Below are positions 16,809 through 25,823 of a DNA stretch of 64,000 bases, piece after piece. Location: positions 56,238 to 120,237 of the forward strand of contig NZ_JAAOCA010000019.1 in NCBI RefSeq assembly GCF_014694385.1, in the 5' to 3' direction. The notes below the pieces were generated by a model, which saw only the letters and a program-made list of their open reading frames with translations, did not search any database and was not told where the DNA came from. The position numbers and the translations under genes are program-made. The DNA is from Pseudomonas typographi (GTDB lineage Bacteria; Pseudomonadota; Gammaproteobacteria; Pseudomonadales; Pseudomonadaceae). Every line of letters starts with the position of its first letter. The stretch's first letter is position 1.

Positions 16809-18365
16809 TCAGGCGCCAGTGACGTCGCGGAACAGCGGCCATTGGCCGTCGGGGGTCCAGGCACCGTGCACGGTATTCGGGGTGATCCACGCATTGGTGC
16901 CGTGGTAGAGGAAAACGTAGGCGCCGGTTTCCTCCAGCTCATCCTGAAGCTTGATGTACTGCGCCGCGCGCTTGGCCGGGTCCAGCTCCAGCGCGGCGGC
17001 GGCGTTGGCCTGGTCCCATTGCTTGTCACAGGTGCGCTGGGTGTTCCACACCCCCACCTGATCGCAGGTGAACCAGGCCGTCACCCAACTGGCGTCGGGG
17101 GCGGTGGTGAAGGTGGTGATGCGTAGCTGGGAGTCTTTCCAGGCGTCGCCCTCAGCGTTCTGCCCGGCGGCGACAAAGGCGGCGCTGTCCATTTGGTTAA
17201 CCTGCAGGGTGATGCCGATTTGCGCCAGTTGCGCCTGGATCACCTGGGCGGCGGTGGCGATGTCGGTGTTGGTGCCGAAGTCCAGGCGCAATTGGAGGTT
17301 GCCCACACCGGCGTCGGCCAGCAATTTTTTAGCCGCCGCCGGGTCATAGGCGTAGCGGTTGGCGCTGCGGGCCCCGGGCAGCGGCGGCGGCACCAGGCCG
17401 AAGGCCGGCTTCACCGCGCCGCCAAAGGCGGCATCGAGCACGCCCGGCACATCGATGGCCTGCTGGATCGCCCGGCGTACCCGCACGTCTTTTAGCTTGG
17501 GGTGCTCCACATTCATGCCCAGCCAGGTATAGGCCAGGGCCGGGCGCACCGTCAGGGTGGTGTCGGGCTGGGCGTTGTCCTGGAACTTGGCGATCGCGCT
17601 GACGTTGATCTTGGTCATGTTGAGGTCGCCGGCCTCGAAGGCGATCTCGGCGGTGTTGAGGTCGCCGATAGGCACCAGCTGGATTTCATCGAAATAGGGC
17701 TTGGCGCCTTGCCATTTTTCGTTGCGCACCAGGGTCAGGCGCTCGCGCGGCTGCCAGTTGCCGATACGGTAGGGGCCCGAGGTGGCCAGCGGGTCGGTGG
17801 CGATCTTGCCGCCGGCGGCGCTCACCGCTTTTTTGCACACGATCAGGCCCGAGGCATGGGGTAGGGTGCTGGTGAACAGCGGGGCGAAGGCGTGCTTGAG
17901 GTGGATGACCCCGGTGTACTTGCCGGTCACCTCCACATGGTCGAGGGCGTCCCAATCGGTGGCATAGACGGCGGCCAGCTTCGGGTCGAGAAAGCGTTCG
18001 AAGGAGTACTTGACGTCTTCGGCGGTCATCTCGCCGAAGTCGCCGGTCCAGAGCAGCCCGGGCTTGAGTTCGAAACGCACGGTGAGTGGGTCTACCTGCT
18101 CCAACGTCTTGGCCGCATCCAACTGCCAGCCCCAGGTGTCGCCGGCCTTATACTGGCAGAGGCCGGCGTAGGTGGCGAACATGACCATTTCATCGTACCA
18201 GCCGCCGCGCAGCGCCGGGTCGAGGTTGGTGATGTCCTGATCGTTCTGCACCTTGAGCACCTTGCCCTCGGCGGCGAAGGCAAGCTGGCGGCCGCCCATC
18301 ACCATACTGCAGGATAGGCCAACGGCGGCCACCGACATCGCTTTCAAAATCTCACGTCTATTCAT
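16809..18365 (-). CDS. ABC transporter substrate-binding protein, DppA/OppA type
   Basis: This 518-residue periplasmic binding protein of the SBP_bac_5 family has an N-terminal Tat-like signal (NRREILKAM, then a hydrophobic stretch to AFAAEG). The family signature region lies around ITNLDPALRGG and the later DVKYSFERFLDP. It would capture a peptide-like or amide ligand for the permease encoded upstream in the same operon. An alternative ATG at 18380 overlaps the preceding stop as ATGA and adds five residues. Both starts have weak ribosome sites. Confidence 0.88.
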   Translation of the reverse strand: MNRREILKAMSVAAVGLSCSMVMGGRQLAFAAEGKVLKVQNDQDITNLDPALRGGWYDEMVMFATYAGLCQYKAGDTWGWQLDAAKTLEQVDPLTVRFELKPGLLWTGDFGEMTAEDVKYSFERFLDPKLAAVYATDWDALDHVEVTGKYTGVIHLKHAFAPLFTSTLPHASGLIVCKKAVSAAGGKIATDPLATSGPYRIGNWQPRERLTLVRNEKWQGAKPYFDEIQLVPIGDLNTAEIAFEAGDLNMTKINVSAIAKFQDNAQPDTTLTVRPALAYTWLGMNVEHPKLKDVRVRRAIQQAIDVPGVLDAAFGGAVKPAFGLVPPPLPGARSANRYAYDPAAAKKLLADAGVGNLQLRLDFGTNTDIATAAQVIQAQLAQIGITLQVNQMDSAAFVAAGQNAEGDAWKDSQLRITTFTTAPDASWVTAWFTCDQVGVWNTQRTCDKQWDQANAAAALELDPAKRAAQYIKLQDELEETGAYVFLYHGTNAWITPNTVHGAWTPDGQWPLFRDVTGA

Positions 18366-18376
18366 CGAAGGACCTG

Positions 18377-19351
18377 TCATGCATGGGCTTCCAGAGAAGG
18401 GGCGGCAAGGGGAACTGCGGGGGTATGGCACGCGACCAGATGCCCTGGCGCGACCGCTTGCAACGGCGGTGCTTCGGCGCGGCAGCGCGGCAGCGCCAAG
18501 GGGCAACGGGTATGGAATTCGCAGCCGGCGGGGCGCCGCCTCAGGCTGGGCACTTCGCCTTGCAACACCACCGCGCTGGCCGATTTGGCGTTGAGCAACG
18601 CCTGGGTATAGGGGTGCGCGGGGCTGCGAAAAATAAGCTCGGTGGGCCCGGTCTCAACCAGCCGGCCCAGGTACATGATCGCCAGCAGATCAGTGACGTG
18701 GCGGGTGATCGCCAGGTTGTGGGTGATGATCAGGTAGGCCAAACCCAGGCGCGCCTGCAAACTGCCGAGCAGGTTGAGCAACTCGCCCTGAACCGAAAGG
18801 TCGAGCCCGGCGGTGGGCTCGTCGGCGATCACCAGTTTAGGCCGCAACGCCAGCGCCCGCGCCACCGCCACCCGGCGTGCCTGGCCGCCAGACAACTGAT
18901 GCGGGTAGCGATCGAGAAAGCTCGCCGGCAAGCCCACCTGGTCCAGCAGCCGGGTCGCCTCCAGGCGCCGCTCGATGGCCACGCCATTGACCGCGAAGGG
19001 CTCGGTGATCAGCCTCTCGACGGTCATGCGCGGGTCCAGCGCGGCCATCGGGTCTTGAAAGATCAGCCCGATGTCGCGGCGGATCGCTCGCCAGGCCAGG
19101 TCGCTGGCACCGCCCGGCTGGCGGCCGTTGACTTGCACGCTGCCGTGGGCGATCGGGGTGAGCCCGGCCACCGCGCGGCCCAGGGTGGTCTTGCCGCTGC
19201 CGCTCTCGCCGATCAGGCCGAGGGTCTTGCCTGGCGGTACGTGCAGGCTGACACCCGCCAGCACTTCGATGTAGCGCGGCGCGCCGGGGCGCAGCCGGTC
19301 GAGCAGGTTGCCGGTCGGGTAGCGCACCACCAGGTTGTCGATTTCAAGCAT
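18377..19351 (-). CDS. ABC transporter ATP-binding protein, DppF/OppF type
   Basis: This 324-residue ATPase has Walker A GESGSGKTT, signature LSGGQARR, Walker B LVIADEPTAGLD and the switch His in ITHNLA. The C-terminal oligopeptide-transporter extension includes the Cys-containing FHTRCPLALPRC segment, which in relatives binds a 4Fe-4S cluster. It overlaps the DppD-type gene by 8 bases and the binding-protein reading frame by a possible ATGA, so the operon is tightly coupled. Confidence 0.9.
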   Translation of the reverse strand: MLEIDNLVVRYPTGNLLDRLRPGAPRYIEVLAGVSLHVPPGKTLGLIGESGSGKTTLGRAVAGLTPIAHGSVQVNGRQPGGASDLAWRAIRRDIGLIFQDPMAALDPRMTVERLITEPFAVNGVAIERRLEATRLLDQVGLPASFLDRYPHQLSGGQARRVAVARALALRPKLVIADEPTAGLDLSVQGELLNLLGSLQARLGLAYLIITHNLAITRHVTDLLAIMYLGRLVETGPTELIFRSPAHPYTQALLNAKSASAVVLQGEVPSLRRRPAGCEFHTRCPLALPRCRAEAPPLQAVAPGHLVACHTPAVPLAAPSLEAHA

Positions 19352-20312
19352 GCGCGGTCACCTTATGGCAGCGCACCATGCCACCGAAGGGCAATGGCGT
19401 GGTGGGCAGCGCTTCACTGGCGCAGGGCCCGAAGGCATGGCTGCAGCGCGGTTGGAAGGGGCAGCCCAAGCGTGCTGCCGTGGGCGGCGGCACATGGCCC
19501 GGAATGAACGGCAAGGTGCGCGTCGGCGTGACGATCCGCGCCGGGTCGCAGGCCAACAGCGCCTGGGTATAGGGATGGCGAGGCGCCGCAAAAACCTGCG
19601 CTACGGGCCCGGCCTCGACCATTTCGCCGGCGTACATCACCGCGACGTGGTCGCACAGGCTGCCCACCAGATGCAGGTCGTGGGTGACGAACAGAATCGC
19701 CGCGTCTACCACATCACGGCTTTCGCGCAGCAGGGCAACGATCTGCATCTCGGTGGTGGCGTCCAGCGCGGTGGTCGGCTCGTCGGCGATCAGTAGCGCA
19801 GGTTCGGTCAGCAATGCCGCCGCGATCGCCACCCGCTGGCGAATGCCGCCGCTGAGTTCATGGGGGTATTGGCGCATGCGCGTGGCCGGGTCGGAAAGGC
19901 CGACCCGTTCGAGCATCGCCAGGGCGCGAGCGGCCTTTTCGGCCTTGGAGCCCGGTTTATGATGCTGGAAGGCGACCAGTTGCTTGCCAATGGTCACCAC
20001 TGGGTTTAGCGCGGTGAAGGGGTCTTGGGATACCGTGGCGATGCCGTTGCCGCGCAAGCCCCGGCGCTGCGCCGGGCTCATCTGCAGCAGGTCCTGGCCC
20101 TGGTATATCACCTGGCCAGAGGCCTGGGCACCGGGTGGCAGCAGGGTGAGCAGGGCGCTGACCAGCGTCGACTTGCCCGACCCGCTTTCACCCACCAGGC
20201 CCAGCACTTGGCCTTTTTCCAGCGTCAGGTCGATGTTGCGTACCGCTTGCAGCGGGCCGTGCTCGGACGCGTAGCTGACGCTCAGGCGGCGAATGTCCAG
20301 CAGCATGCTCAT
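19344..20312 (-). CDS. ABC transporter ATP-binding protein, DppD/OppD type
   Basis: This 322-residue ATPase is the partner of the DppF-type subunit. It has Walker A GESGSGKST, signature ELSGGIRQR, Walker B LLIADEPTTALD and C-terminal Cys residues in the GCPFQPRCSHAFGPC segment. The start at 20312 overlaps the stop of the permease gene as ATGA. Together with the two permeases and the binding protein it completes an importer of the di/oligopeptide family. Confidence 0.9.
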   Translation of the reverse strand: MSMLLDIRRLSVSYASEHGPLQAVRNIDLTLEKGQVLGLVGESGSGKSTLVSALLTLLPPGAQASGQVIYQGQDLLQMSPAQRRGLRGNGIATVSQDPFTALNPVVTIGKQLVAFQHHKPGSKAEKAARALAMLERVGLSDPATRMRQYPHELSGGIRQRVAIAAALLTEPALLIADEPTTALDATTEMQIVALLRESRDVVDAAILFVTHDLHLVGSLCDHVAVMYAGEMVEAGPVAQVFAAPRHPYTQALLACDPARIVTPTRTLPFIPGHVPPPTAARLGCPFQPRCSHAFGPCASEALPTTPLPFGGMVRCHKVTAHA

Positions 20313-21205
20313 GGCCGTTGCCCCCCAGTGCTGCGTGGGTCGAGGGCGTCGCGCAAGGCTTCGCCGAGGAAGGTGAAGCCGAGGGTGGCGAAGACAATCG
20401 GTAGGCCGGCGGCGATCACGATGTGCGGCGCCTGGCGAATGAACGCGTAGCCGTCGTTGAGCACCGAGCCCCAACTGGCGGTGGGCGGTTGCACGCCTTG
20501 GCCGAGAAAACTCAAGCCCGACTCGATGGCCACCACCGCGGGAATGTCCATGGCCACCAGCACCAGCAGGGTGCCGCCCAGATTGGGGACCAGATGGCGC
20601 ACCACCACGCTCAGCCCCGAGGCGCCCATGCCGCGTGCGGCGGTCACGTAATCCATCCGCTTGAGTACCAGGGTTTGGCTGCGCACCACGCGAAAGTAGC
20701 CGGGCATCATGAAGGTCACGATGATCAGGATAATGGTGCTCACCGAAGAGCCGACCAGCGCCACCACCACCAGCGCGAACAGGATCATCGGGATCGACAT
20801 CACCGAATCGCAGCAGAGCATCAACACCGTATCGAGCCAGCGCGGCCCATAGCCAGCCAGCAGGCCGAGGACCATGCCGCAGGCCAGTGCCCCACCAGCG
20901 CCGAGAAAGGCCACGCTCATGGCGATGCGGCTGCCGTAGATCAGCCGTGACAGCACGTCGCGGCCCAATTGGTCATTACCCAGCCAGTATTCGGCACTGG
21001 GCCCCTGCAGGCGCAACGCTGCCTTGATCGCGATCGGGTCGTGGGGCGCGATCCACGGGGCGAACAGCGCACACGCAAGCAACAGCAGCACGCACACCAG
21101 CGCAAAGCGGCCCATGTTGCGCGCCCACACATGGCGCAGCACTCGGGCGGCGCCTTGGCGCGGCGCGGCGCTGGCCACAGGGGGCTGTGCAGTATTGAGG
21201 TTCAT
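20309..21205 (-). CDS. ABC transporter permease, DppC/OppC type
   Basis: This 298-residue inner-membrane permease has six predicted helices. The N-terminal OppC region (ARNMGRFALV...APHDPI) and the EAA loop (ARGMGASGLSVVVRHLVPN) are readable. ATG at 21205 is chosen because it is two bases after the preceding stop. Upstream in-frame codons of the long open frame run antisense-like through the other permease. Confidence 0.9.
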   Translation of the reverse strand: MNLNTAQPPVASAAPRQGAARVLRHVWARNMGRFALVCVLLLLACALFAPWIAPHDPIAIKAALRLQGPSAEYWLGNDQLGRDVLSRLIYGSRIAMSVAFLGAGGALACGMVLGLLAGYGPRWLDTVLMLCCDSVMSIPMILFALVVVALVGSSVSTIILIIVTFMMPGYFRVVRSQTLVLKRMDYVTAARGMGASGLSVVVRHLVPNLGGTLLVLVAMDIPAVVAIESGLSFLGQGVQPPTASWGSVLNDGYAFIRQAPHIVIAAGLPIVFATLGFTFLGEALRDALDPRSTGGQRP

Positions 21206-21207
21206 GG

Positions 21208-22152
21208 TCACAGGCCCTGGCGCAGGCGCGGGTCGAGCCGCGCGTTGATCAGGTCGGCGGCGACGTTGGCCAGCACATACAGGGCGGCCGTGACGACCAC
21301 GGTGCCCATCACCACCGGGAAATTGCGCGAAATCACCGAGTCGTAGGCCAGCTTGCCAAGGCCGGGGCGGGCGAAGACGATTTCCGTAAGCACCGCGCCG
21401 GACAGCAGCGAGCCGATGCCGACGCCGAGCACCGACACCACCGGGACAATGGCGATCGGCAGTACGTAATGCAGGGCGATCAAGCGGTCGCTCAGGCCGA
21501 AGGCGCGGTAGGTGCGGACGTGGTTTTCCTGCAGCACTTCGAGCATCGAGGCGCGCACCAGCCGCGCCAGGTAACCGATCCACGACAGCCCCACGGTCAG
21601 CGACGGCAGCACCAGCGCATGCAACTGCGAACCGAGGTCGCCTGGGTGCCCGGCGCCAATCGCCGGAAACCATTTCAGCCCCACCGAGAAAACCAGCAGC
21701 GCATAGATGGCCACAACGAACGCTGGAAGCGCGATCACGCTTGTCGACAGCACCCCGATCACGCGGTCGGCCAGGGTGTCTGGGCGCAGCGCCGCCCAGC
21801 AGCCCAGCGGGATGCCCAACAGCATGGCCCAGCCGATCGCCGTCAATGCCAGCACCAATGTATTAGGCAGCGCCCGGGCCACCAACTGGTTGACCGGGCG
21901 GTGGGTCAACACGTCTTCGCCCAAGTCTCCCGTGGCCACCCGCGCCAGAAAGCGCCCGACCTGCACCAGCGCTGGCTGGTCCATGCCCATGCGCTGGCGC
22001 AGTGCCTCTTTTTGCGCCTGGGTAGCGCGCGGGCCGAGGGCCACCGACGCCGGGTCCCCGGGCACCAGAAACACCAGGCTGAAGAGCATCGTCACGGTCA
22101 CCAGCAGCACCGAGATCGCCAGCAGTAACCGGCGAAAGAGATAGAACAGCAT
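21208..22152 (-). CDS. ABC transporter permease, DppB/OppB type
   Basis: This 314-residue permease has a first helix at the very N-terminus (LFRRLLLAISVLLVTVTML), the family region VFLVPGDPASVALGPRAT and an EAA loop (YRAFGLSDRLIALHYVLPI). It is first of the importer genes and follows the DUF1989 gene by 33 bases, so the operon probably begins with DUF1989. Confidence 0.9.
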   Translation of the reverse strand: MLFYLFRRLLLAISVLLVTVTMLFSLVFLVPGDPASVALGPRATQAQKEALRQRMGMDQPALVQVGRFLARVATGDLGEDVLTHRPVNQLVARALPNTLVLALTAIGWAMLLGIPLGCWAALRPDTLADRVIGVLSTSVIALPAFVVAIYALLVFSVGLKWFPAIGAGHPGDLGSQLHALVLPSLTVGLSWIGYLARLVRASMLEVLQENHVRTYRAFGLSDRLIALHYVLPIAIVPVVSVLGVGIGSLLSGAVLTEIVFARPGLGKLAYDSVISRNFPVVMGTVVVTAALYVLANVAADLINARLDPRLRQGL

Positions 22153-22185
22153 CCTGTACCGCCTGCTTGAGTCCGGGTTGGCCGA

Positions 22186-22800
22186 TCAATAACCGCCAGA
22201 GGTGTGGCGCAACTCGATGCCGCGCGGGCGGGCATCGACGCCATTGATCGGGATAATGTCTTGCGGGCAGGCCGAGACGGCAAACAGGCAGTTCATTTCG
22301 GCACGCAGCGAGACATAGTCGCCGGGCCTTGCTTCGCTGGGGTAATCCTTCATCACACGGTCTTGCTCCACCACCGTGTGCATGAACAGGTTCCAAGGGG
22401 TGGGTGTGGCCGGCAGGGCTCGGCCTTCGGCGGCCAGCACCCGTTGCAGGTTATCCGTACAGTTGGCGTGATAGCCCTCGTAGCCGTCGAACAATACATA
22501 GCTGGCGGCGCAGCACGCCGGGCACAGGGTGTCGTGCACGCCGGGCGAGCGGTCTTCCATGAAGCGCAGAATCGGCCGCCATCGCTGGGTGTACAGCAGG
22601 TCACCCGGTTCGAATGCCAGGCGGTAGTGGGCCACCCGTGAATGTTCCATGGACAGGTATTCGTACGGCTCACCCAGCGCAAAGGCCCAGGTGTCCACAA
22701 CTTGGGCGCCCTCACTGTTGACCACGTCGATGCGATCACCCGGGGCCAGCCGCACTGCATAACCGGTTCGGGCGGCAACGGGGATAATCACTGGCGGCAT
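22186..22800 (-). CDS. DUF1989 / urea carboxylase-associated family protein
   Basis: This 204-residue member of the family found beside urea carboxylase and other nitrogen-compound catabolic genes has conserved features LAPGDRIDVVNSEGAQVVDTW, the Cys-containing HDTLCPACC segment and the NLFMH and ARPGDY segments; Cys and His residues may bind metal. Its biochemical role is unknown. It heads the minus-strand operon running through the ABC importer to the first CocE gene. The control region shared with the plus-strand CocE gene carries the repeat array at 22870-22976. Confidence 0.86.
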   Translation of the reverse strand: MPPVIIPVAARTGYAVRLAPGDRIDVVNSEGAQVVDTWAFALGEPYEYLSMEHSRVAHYRLAFEPGDLLYTQRWRPILRFMEDRSPGVHDTLCPACCAASYVLFDGYEGYHANCTDNLQRVLAAEGRALPATPTPWNLFMHTVVEQDRVMKDYPSEARPGDYVSLRAEMNCLFAVSACPQDIIPINGVDARPRGIELRHTSGGY

Positions 22801-22869
22801 CGCTGAACCTGGAGCAGGGTGGCTGGTGGCCAGATCTTGACAGTGCCGGGGCGGGTTTCAGGCCTGATA

Positions 22870-22976
22870 TACGACATATTATCCAAAAAATACGACATTG
22901 TTGCTCGCGGTATGCTGCGTGATGGCGCGGCCCAGTCAGCGTCAGTAATGTCGTATTCCAATTGCCAATCGTCGTA
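22870..22976. promoter_or_regulatory. Two 21-bp-spaced direct-repeat pairs in opposite orientation (putative AraC-type operators)
   Basis: TACGACAT occurs at 22870 and 22891, exactly 21 bases apart. Its reverse complement ATGTCGTA occurs at 22948, with a near copy (TCGTCGTA) 21 bases later at 22969. Direct half-sites two helical turns apart are the usual binding arrangement of AraC/XylS dimers. One pair faces each of the two divergent operons. The GlxA-type AraC regulator encoded at 25807-26775 is the obvious candidate. Confidence 0.75.
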
Positions 22977-23043
22977 TTCTACGTGCTGTCTCCTGGCCAC
23001 CGCGCCGACACTGTACTCCTCGCCAGCCACCCCCGGAGCACCC

Positions 23044-25038
23044 ATGCAGCATCAGGAAACCGTATGGATCACCTTGGCCGACGGCTGCCGCCTGGCCGCG
23101 CGGGTTTGGTTGCCCGAGGCCGCCGATAAGGTGCCAGCGGTGCTCGAATACCTGCCGTATCGGCGCCGTGACCGGCACCGGGGCGACGATGCGATCCTTC
23201 ACCCAGGCCTGGCCGCCGCCGGCTACGCGGCGGTGCGGGTGGACATGCGCGGCGCGGGTGATTCCGATGGTCTGCTGCACGACGAGTACACCCCGCAGGA
23301 GTGGGCCGATTGCACCGAGGTGATTGCCTGGATCGCCGCCCAGCCCTGGTGCTCGGGGGCGGTGGGGATGATCGGCATCTCCTGGAGCGGCTTCAATTCG
23401 CTGCAAGTCGCGGCGCTGCAACCGCCGGCGCTCAAGGCCATCGTCACGGCCTGTTCCACCGATGACCGTTACGCCGATGACATGCACTACATGGGCGGGG
23501 TACTGCTCAACGACAACCTGCAATACGGCAGTACGCTGTTCACCTGGACGCCGACCCCGCCTGACCCGCTGATCGTCGGTGAGCGCTGGCGCGCCATGTG
23601 GCTGGAGCGTTTGCAGGCGATGGCATTGCCGCCGCCGGCACGCTGGATGCGCCACGCCACACGCGATGCCTATTGGCGCAGTGGCTCGGTGTGCGAGGCG
23701 TACCCGCGCATCCAGGTGCCGGTGCTGGCGGTGGGCGGCTGGGCCGACGGCTACACCAACGCCGTGCCGCGGTTGCTGGCCAACCTCAGTGGGCCGCGCA
23801 AGGGGTTGATCGGGCCGTGGGCCCACGCCTTTCCCCACGTGGCTACCCCGGGGCCGAGAATCGACTTTATCGGCTACGTGGTGCGCTGGTTCGACCATTG
23901 GCTCAAGGGTATCGACAACGGGATCATGGCCGAGCCGATGCTCAGCGCCTGGCTGCAGGAGGCCGAGCCGCCCAAGGCGCGCTACGAGACTCGCCGTGGG
24001 CGCTGGATCGCTGAGCAACAATGGCCCAGCCCCGCGATCAGTGACAGCCTATGGCACCTGGCGCCGGGGCGGCTGGCCGAGCAGCCGGCCGCCGCGTTCG
24101 CCTTGGTGCTGTGTTCGCCGGCCACCACTGGCAGCGCTTCGGGGGAGTGGTGCCCTTATGGCTGGGGCCCGGACATGCCCACCGACCAGCGCGAGGATGA
24201 CGCCGGTTCGCTGTGCTTCGACGGCGAGCCCTTGGGCGAACCGTTGCAGCTATTGGGCAACCCCCGGCTGCGCTTGACCCTGTGCAGCGATACGGCCATG
24301 GCCATGCTCGCCGTACGCCTGTGCGCGGTGGCGGCCGATGGCAGTAGCCAGCGGGTCAGCTATGGCCTGCTCAACTTGGCGCAGCGCGACGGCCACCATC
24401 GCCAGGTGCCGCTGCTACCGGGCATGGATTATCAGGTCGAGGTACAACTGAAGGCTTGCGCTTTCGAGGTGCCGGCCGGCTACCGACTGCGGGTGGCGGT
24501 GTCGTCTGCCTATTGGCCGCTGGCCGCGCCCCTGCCCTGGCGCGCCACGCTGACCCTGCGTGGGGGTGTGTTGGCCCTGCCCCGGCGCGATGCCACCGTG
24601 GCCAGTTGCCAGGCGCCGGCCCTGGGCCAACCATGGTCGCCACCTGCATTGCCCTCGACAGTGCTGGTGCCCCCCCAGCGCGGGCGCCTGCAATTGCTTC
24701 GTGACTTGGCCAGCGGCGACACCCGGATGAACGTGGTGCGCAACCTCGGGGCGCTGCTTATAGAAGAAACCGGCCTGGAGCTGGGGGCCCTCGGCAACGA
24801 AACCTACAGCATCAACGCCGACGACCCAGCCACCGCCCGCAGCGAAGCCCTGCGCACGGCAAGCTTCAGCCGTGGCGACTGGTCGGTGCGCCTGCATACG
24901 CGCAACCTGCTGACCGCCAGCGCCGATGGCTGGCGGCTGGAGTCGAGCCTGGAAGCCTTCGAAGGCGAGCAGTCGGTTTTTCGCCGGGACTGGGACGAAC
25001 ACTTTGCGTTCTTCCCAGCACAAGAAGGTGACGCATGA
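23044..25038 (+). CDS. CocE/NonD-family hydrolase (peptidase S15 type), copy 2
   Basis: This 664-residue paralogue of the gene at 13495 has catalytic Ser113 (GISWSGF), Asp235 (GGWADGY) and His261 (GPWAHAFPH). Substitutions such as Ser for Gly after the nucleophile suggest a different substrate preference. ATG at 23044 is chosen with GGAG six bases upstream; the longer open frame would read through the operator array. It overlaps the downstream carbon-nitrogen hydrolase gene as ATGA, so the two enzymes are translated together and probably act in sequence on one substrate. Confidence 0.9.
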   Translation: MQHQETVWITLADGCRLAARVWLPEAADKVPAVLEYLPYRRRDRHRGDDAILHPGLAAAGYAAVRVDMRGAGDSDGLLHDEYTPQEWADCTEVIAWIAAQPWCSGAVGMIGISWSGFNSLQVAALQPPALKAIVTACSTDDRYADDMHYMGGVLLNDNLQYGSTLFTWTPTPPDPLIVGERWRAMWLERLQAMALPPPARWMRHATRDAYWRSGSVCEAYPRIQVPVLAVGGWADGYTNAVPRLLANLSGPRKGLIGPWAHAFPHVATPGPRIDFIGYVVRWFDHWLKGIDNGIMAEPMLSAWLQEAEPPKARYETRRGRWIAEQQWPSPAISDSLWHLAPGRLAEQPAAAFALVLCSPATTGSASGEWCPYGWGPDMPTDQREDDAGSLCFDGEPLGEPLQLLGNPRLRLTLCSDTAMAMLAVRLCAVAADGSSQRVSYGLLNLAQRDGHHRQVPLLPGMDYQVEVQLKACAFEVPAGYRLRVAVSSAYWPLAAPLPWRATLTLRGGVLALPRRDATVASCQAPALGQPWSPPALPSTVLVPPQRGRLQLLRDLASGDTRMNVVRNLGALLIEETGLELGALGNETYSINADDPATARSEALRTASFSRGDWSVRLHTRNLLTASADGWRLESSLEAFEGEQSVFRRDWDEHFAFFPAQEGDA

Positions 25039-25823
25039 AGGTCGGCATCGCCCAGCTCGACCACAGCCCGCTGGAGGCCGAGCAGGCCCTGCAACGGGTT
25101 TACCAGGCGCTGGATGCGCTGCCGGACTGCGACATGGTGGTGTTCCCAGAGCTGGCCCTATGTGGCTACGCCGACCCGGCGGCGATTCGCCGCCGGGCCG
25201 AGCCGGCCGCTGGGCCAACCCTGCTCGCCCTGGCACAGCAGGCGCGCCGCCGTGGCCAGGCCTTGGTGTTCGGCTACGCCGAGCGCAGCGGCGAGCGGCT
25301 GTTCAACGCCGCCCAGGTGATCGACGGGCGCGGCGAGGTGCTGGCCAATTACCGCAAGGTCCACCTGTGGGGCGGGCACGAAACCGAGCTGTTCGCGCCG
25401 GGCCAGCAGTTGCAGCGCTTTGAGCTCGACGGCCTGCGCTTCGGCCTGCTGGTGTGCTACGACCTGGACTTTCCCGAGGCGTCGCGGGCGCTGGCCGTAG
25501 CGGGCATCGACGTGCTGCTGTGCTTGAGCGCTACCACTGTGGGTTATGAGGTGGTGCCCCAGGCCCTGGTGCCGGCCCGGGCCTATGAAAACAATTGCTT
25601 TGCGGTGTTCGCCAACCGTGGCGAGGTGCACGGCCCATTCGCCTGCGTAGGCCAGAGCCGTATCGTTCGGCCCGATGGGCACGTGCTCGCTGGCGTAGCT
25701 GGCGCGGGCGCCGCGGTGGTGCAGGCCAGCCTTGACCGGCAATGGCTGCAGCGCTGGCGCCAGGCCCACCCCGGGGTTGCCGACTGCAAGTGGCCATTTG
25801 GCAGGGCTAGCGAGTGTCCTTGA
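25035..25823 (+). CDS. Carbon-nitrogen hydrolase (nitrilase superfamily amidase)
   Basis: This 262-residue protein has the Glu39 (FPELALCG), Lys108 (NYRKVHLW) and Cys141 (VCYDLDFPE) triad, which is the amidase/carbamoylase-like context rather than a true nitrilase. It would release ammonia or an amine from an amide or carbamoyl compound. Its start overlaps the CocE stop. The last 17 bases overlap the convergent regulator gene, which is compact packing typical of a dedicated module. Confidence 0.9.
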   Translation: MKVGIAQLDHSPLEAEQALQRVYQALDALPDCDMVVFPELALCGYADPAAIRRRAEPAAGPTLLALAQQARRRGQALVFGYAERSGERLFNAAQVIDGRGEVLANYRKVHLWGGHETELFAPGQQLQRFELDGLRFGLLVCYDLDFPEASRALAVAGIDVLLCLSATTVGYEVVPQALVPARAYENNCFAVFANRGEVHGPFACVGQSRIVRPDGHVLAGVAGAGAAVVQASLDRQWLQRWRQAHPGVADCKWPFGRASECP

